Assembly (NCBI GenBank): GCA_050012495.1
Contig: JBEKHB010000011.1
Span: 70,988-134,987, forward strand
DNA length: 64,000 nucleotides
From: BOG-1155 sp050012495
GTDB taxonomy: Bacteria; Desulfobacterota; Syntrophorhabdia; Syntrophorhabdales; WCHB1-27
Direction of reading: 5' to 3'
Shown here: positions 60,609 through 64,000 of the stretch, one piece after another
Layout of the letters: every line of letters starts with the position of its first letter
How positions within the stretch are numbered: the stretch's first letter is position 1
The notes under the pieces: model-generated
Told to the model about the DNA's origin: nothing
Seen by the model: the letters and a program-made list of their open reading frames with translations, nothing else
Database searches by the model: none
Position numbers and translations under genes: made by a program

Positions 60609-61616
60609 CTATTCCAACCTTACCCATCTTTCCATCTCGTTGTATTTGCGCGAGAGGTAGTGGAATATACCCTCCGGCAGCGCCACGACGCATACCACCA
60701 GGATCAGGCCGTAGAAGACGATGCGCAAGCTCCCGAACTCACGCAAAAACTCTGAAAGCGGCACGAGGATACAGGCGCCGAGGAGTGGTCCGGCCAGGGT
60801 CCCTATGCCGCCCATCGCAGCGGCTGCTATGGGGAGTATCGAATATTCCATGGCAAAAACAGGCATGCCCGTAAACATGTACGAATGGGTCATGAAGGCG
60901 CCGCAGAATGCGCCGATGCAGCCTCCGATGAAGAGGGCCTGCGCTTTAAAGGCATAAATGTTGATGCCGGAGGCCATGGTCGCCCTGTCGTTATCCCTGA
61001 TGCTCACAAAGATCAATCCGTAATCCGAGCCTATGAACCGTCTGAGTCCGAAGAGGGCAACCCACATGCCCGCGATCACGAAGGCCAGTTGCACCCAGAT
61101 GTTGGGAAACGGACTCAAGCCCGTGATCCCTTCGGTGCCGCCGAAAACCCTTGTCGCCTCTATTACCCTCCCCAGCATGACGGGCAGTATGAGGGTCACC
61201 ATGGCAAAGTAGATGCCCCTCAGGCGGATGACAGGGAGCAGGATCAGGGTAGAGAAGAAGCCGCCGATAAGGGTGGCTGCCGGGATCGTCACATAGATGG
61301 GGAGGTGAAAATAGTGGTTGAGGATGCCTGCCGTGTAGGAGCCGAGCCCGAAAAAGAGCGCCTGACCGAGGGACAGGAGGCCGCAGCTCGACAGGAAATC
61401 CCAGGAGACGGCAAGCATGGCAAAGATGCACGTGGTGACGACCACCTTCTGCCAGTACTCGGGCAGCAGGAAGGCAACGACGGTGAAACCCACAACCGGC
61501 ACGAGCCTGGGGAAGAGGAGGTACCACATCTCCCGGTAGGACATGACGGCGTAAATGTCATCCGACCTCGCCTTGACCCCCCTCGCGATACGCTCCTTGC
61601 GATAACCCTCCATCAT
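60609..61616 (-). CDS. livM: Branched-chain-type ABC permease (LivM family), second importer
   Basis: 335 residues; a hydrophilic start (MMEGYRKERIARGVKA), then eight to nine membrane segments with LLSLGQALFFGLGSYTAGIL and the ATPase contact loop TMASGINIYAFKAQALFI. It overlaps the livH stop by 4 bp. Confidence 0.86.
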   Translation of the reverse strand: MMEGYRKERIARGVKARSDDIYAVMSYREMWYLLFPRLVPVVGFTVVAFLLPEYWQKVVVTTCIFAMLAVSWDFLSSCGLLSLGQALFFGLGSYTAGILNHYFHLPIYVTIPAATLIGGFFSTLILLPVIRLRGIYFAMVTLILPVMLGRVIEATRVFGGTEGITGLSPFPNIWVQLAFVIAGMWVALFGLRRFIGSDYGLIFVSIRDNDRATMASGINIYAFKAQALFIGGCIGAFCGAFMTHSYMFTGMPVFAMEYSILPIAAAAMGGIGTLAGPLLGACILVPLSEFLREFGSLRIVFYGLILVVCVVALPEGIFHYLSRKYNEMERWVRLE

Positions 61617-62473
61617 ACCCTCTCTTCCAGTTCTTTCTGGTGTCCGAGAAGACCGGAGGGCCTCACGGCAAGAATAACCAGGATGGCCAGGAGGCTCACG
61701 ATCATCACCCAGTGCTCCGAGATGTACATGGAGGTGAGCGTTTGGGCATATCCGATGATGAAAGCCGCGATAATCACGCCAAAGGTGCTCCCCAGACCGC
61801 CGACAATACAGACGGAGAGCGCGTTGATCAATACGTCGTAGCCCCCATCGACGGTGATGGTGCCGAGGGGGAGGATGACGATGGCGGCAAAGGCGCCGAG
61901 GGCGGAGCCGAACCCCATGCTCAGGGCTGCAATCCTGTCCGGATTGATGCCCAGGGAGAGCGACGTATGCTCCTCCTGGGCGATGCCGCGAAAGGCAAGG
62001 CCGATCTTCGTATGATGGGTGAAGAGGTAGAGCACACTGATGCAGGCGATGCCGAGGAGGATTACCAGGAGTCTCTGGATATCGACGTAGGTCCCGAGGA
62101 TCTCGACGGACCCGTCGATGAAGACGGGAAGGGAATAGTTAAAGCCGATGAACCCCGCCCACCGGAGCAGCTCGAGGAGGATCAGGGCGATGCCGAAGGT
62201 CGCTATTACCTCCGATATCACGAGCCCCCTTATCCTCTTTAAAATGAAGCGGTAAAGGTACGCCCCGGCAACGCCGATGATGACAATGGTGAGCGCCGCC
62301 GACACCACGTACGGCAGGTGGAACTTGTTGATGAGGCTCCAGGCAAGGAAGCCGGCCACGACATAGATTGCGCCGTAGGTGAAGTTAGCCACCCCGCTGA
62401 TGCCGAAGGTGAGGTTGAAACCGAGGGCCATCAGGGCCAGGACGGCACTGTTGACCAGGCCGTAAATAAGCAT
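61613..62473 (-). CDS. livH: Branched-chain-type ABC permease (LivH family), second importer
   Basis: 286 residues, LIYGLVNSAVLALMALGFNL at the start as in LivH, membrane helices throughout, and GIAQEEHTSLSLGINPDRIA as the coupling loop. It begins 4 bp after the binding-protein gene. Confidence 0.87.
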   Translation of the reverse strand: MLIYGLVNSAVLALMALGFNLTFGISGVANFTYGAIYVVAGFLAWSLINKFHLPYVVSAALTIVIIGVAGAYLYRFILKRIRGLVISEVIATFGIALILLELLRWAGFIGFNYSLPVFIDGSVEILGTYVDIQRLLVILLGIACISVLYLFTHHTKIGLAFRGIAQEEHTSLSLGINPDRIAALSMGFGSALGAFAAIVILPLGTITVDGGYDVLINALSVCIVGGLGSTFGVIIAAFIIGYAQTLTSMYISEHWVMIVSLLAILVILAVRPSGLLGHQKELEERV

Positions 62474-62477
62474 GACC

Positions 62478-63728
62478 TTACTTCATCCAGCCCGGCTTCT
62501 CTATCTTCGAATCCGCAATCGTCATCGGGAAAATCACCACCCTCTTGCCTTGCATCCACTGGACCGCCGCTGCCATGGCCGCTGTGTTCGGGTCGTTCCC
62601 GAAGATAACCTGGTGACCCTGATCGAACTTGATCCGTCCTATTGCACCGGCCATATCGGTGTGGGAGACGGCCTCGGCCACCTTGTCGGGGTCGGTCGTC
62701 CCTGCCCGCTCGATAGCATTGGCGAGGACATAAACCGAATCATAGGCGGCTGAAACCCCGTGCCCCGACTGTACCTCTTCCTTCCATCTCTTCTTGTACG
62801 CGTCGAGGAACTGCCCGGCAGGCGCATAGCCCTTTACCGGAATATGGCCGATTTCCCACATTACATGTATGGCCCCTTCGATATCCCCGTTGAAGGTCTG
62901 CCACGCCTTGGGCCCTGAAAAAGGCGAGACGAAGCCGGCCATGAGGGCGGGGATCTTCATCGATCTCCATTGTTTCACAAGGACCCCGCTTGTCGGCATA
63001 TCGAAGACCGGCAGGATCAGTTGGGCGCCGCCTTGCCGGGCCTTTATAAGCCCCGAGGAAAAGTCCGTCGACCCGGTAGGATAGCGCTGGAAATCGACGA
63101 CAGTCCATCCGTTCTCCTTGCACCACTTTGCCATCATATCTCCTATGGCTGAGGCCCAAAGCACATCCTGGGTGGCGATGAAGACCTTGTTGTAGCCGAA
63201 ATCCTTGTTGATCTGCTTCATGAGTCCGCTGACGTACTCGAAGGCGTACCTTGAATCAAGACAGTTGCGGAAGGAATATTTGTACTTCTCTTTGTCGCTC
63301 AGCACCTTCTCCTGGAACTTCGGCGACATGGCGATGGTGCCGATATTGATGACCTTGTACTTGGAATAGATATCCATTGCCGCAAGAAGGGCTTCCGAGC
63401 GGAAGTTCCCTACCACGGCGGCATATATCTTTTTGTCGAGGATCAGTTTCTCGATCCCGAGCAGGGCTTCGGAGACGGGTACGCCCGGCTCGCCGTCCCG
63501 TATGTCGAGGGACTCGATCTTCAGGAGTCTCTTTTCGCTGCCTACCCTCACCCCGCCCCTTGCATTGATTTCCTCGACGGCGAGCTGGGCGGCCCTGCTG
63601 CCTTCATAGCCCTCTATAAGCTTCAATGACGTGGGAACGCCGATGGTGATGTAGTGCTGCTGGGCAAAAGCAGGATAGACAAGGATAACGAACAACAGGC
63701 ACGCAATTACAGCGATACGGTTCTTCAT
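62478..63728 (-). CDS. livK: ABC importer substrate-binding protein (LivK family), second importer
   Basis: 416 residues from MKNRIAVIACLLF after AGGGGGG, with a signal peptide ending YPAFAQ. Type I periplasmic-binding fold (ITIGVPTSLKLIEGYEGSRA). Sequence differs clearly from the LivK-type protein at 31.7-32.9 kb, so the two importers have different ligands. First gene of the operon ending in two CoA ligases; an aromatic or fatty acid is the likely ligand. Confidence 0.86.
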   Translation of the reverse strand: MKNRIAVIACLLFVILVYPAFAQQHYITIGVPTSLKLIEGYEGSRAAQLAVEEINARGGVRVGSEKRLLKIESLDIRDGEPGVPVSEALLGIEKLILDKKIYAAVVGNFRSEALLAAMDIYSKYKVINIGTIAMSPKFQEKVLSDKEKYKYSFRNCLDSRYAFEYVSGLMKQINKDFGYNKVFIATQDVLWASAIGDMMAKWCKENGWTVVDFQRYPTGSTDFSSGLIKARQGGAQLILPVFDMPTSGVLVKQWRSMKIPALMAGFVSPFSGPKAWQTFNGDIEGAIHVMWEIGHIPVKGYAPAGQFLDAYKKRWKEEVQSGHGVSAAYDSVYVLANAIERAGTTDPDKVAEAVSHTDMAGAIGRIKFDQGHQVIFGNDPNTAAMAAAVQWMQGKRVVIFPMTIADSKIEKPGWMK

Positions 63729-63755
63729 AGTCCCCCCCTTTTTTTTGTTGCTGCG

Positions 63756-63785
63756 ATTGTACCACAGATTGTAGCACAGGTGAAA
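63756..63785 (-). promoter_or_regulatory. Candidate promoter of the second Liv/ligase operon
   Basis: Read on the minus strand: TTTCAC, 18 bp, then TACAAT, with a second TACAAT inside the spacer as part of a 12-bp direct repeat (TGTGSTACAATC). The downstream box lies about 28 bp before the livK ATG. It is a moderate match to sigma-70. Confidence 0.45.
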
Positions 63786-63815
63786 CAAAAATGTATTCTA
63801 TTACATCAGACCTCT

Positions 63816-63874
63816 CAGGGCAACCGCATTTGGAAATCCCAATTTGAGTGAGGCCGTGTGGCGCCCTTCCTGAG
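63816..63874. repeat. Palindromic dispersed repeat (MITE-like), half copy
   Basis: CAGGGCAACCGCATTTGG and the following 40 bp match, in inverse orientation, the right half of the element at 36894-36997, including AATTTGAGTGAGGCCGT and CCCTTCCTGAG. The matching stops at TGAG. The remaining 126 bases to the window end show no gene. Confidence 0.68.
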
Positions 63875-64000
63875 CACGTATGCGCAAGCGACCGCGAACC
63901 AGCGTAGGCGGACAAGAGCGTTCGCGAAGCGATGCTGCCGAACGCCGGGTACCCGCGACATCCCACCTGTGTGTGATAGGTACTACACGGCTTCCGCGGG

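Overview
No rRNA and no complete tRNA gene lies in the window, so the organism is inferred from gene content. The window has an outer-membrane/lipid A operon (bamA, skp, lpxD, fabZ, lpxA, lpxB, msbA, waaA), two high-affinity branched-chain-type ABC importers, CoA ligases, a FixABCX-type electron-transfer set, a tungsten-type aldehyde:ferredoxin oxidoreductase, a PEP-CTERM exoprotein and moderately high GC. This suggests an anaerobic, syntrophic or aromatic-degrading Gram-negative bacterium of the former Deltaproteobacteria (Desulfobacterota; Syntrophorhabdus-like is a guess).

Left region (1 to about 15,315) is accessory DNA. Three direct copies of the 3' half of a tRNA-Thr(CGT) gene (ending at 5537, 6241 and 15314) cut it into blocks, as expected for tandem site-specific integration into the 3' end of a tRNA gene whose intact copy lies left of the window. 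Block A holds an HUH replication initiator, small unknown genes, a tyrosine integrase and a DUF4258/YgiT toxin-antitoxin-like pair. Block B is only about 700 bp and holds just hicBA. Block C holds an orphan HigA-like regulator, a DUF1778/GNAT pair, a hicB with a frameshifted hicA, and a GEMM-I (cyclic dinucleotide) riboswitch in front of a lipoprotein and a 1,554-residue repetitive PEP-CTERM surface protein. It ends with a second, frameshifted HUH rep gene.

From 15,326 to 20,101 the content is mixed: two MFS transporters, a metallo-beta-lactamase-fold protein, a PAS-GGDEF gene broken by a deletion, and a broken CCG-domain fragment.

The centre (20,126 to 36,671, all minus strand) is the most interesting part. 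It is a roughly 16.5-kb gene train, in transcription order: MoaD-like protein, livGFHMK, zinc alcohol dehydrogenase, mycofactocin precursor mftA, mftB, mftC, OYE/FadH-type oxidoreductase, etfA (fixB), fixC, fixX, etfB (fixA), mftF and aldehyde:ferredoxin oxidoreductase. My reading is a mycofactocin-dependent alcohol/aldehyde oxidation module. Its substrate would be imported by the Liv system, its electrons would pass from the redox peptide to a FixABCX complex and the quinone pool or ferredoxin, and the aldehyde would be oxidised by the tungsten enzyme. mftD and mftE are not in the window. Intercistronic hairpins punctuate the train.

From 37,057 to 40,570 (plus) there is a four-PAS/GAF sensor kinase and its NarL-type regulator, then a GT39-type glycosyltransferase. 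From 42,428 to 54,070 (plus) is the envelope-biogenesis operon ending in mazG. A cold-shock protein, a zincin and an MBL-fold hydrolase follow. From 55,594 to 63,728 (minus) is a second catabolic operon: a Liv ABC importer, an acyl-CoA synthetase, a phenylacetate-CoA ligase homologue and a 59-residue coiled-coil-like protein. A dispersed palindromic repeat occurs at 36.9 kb and again at the right edge.
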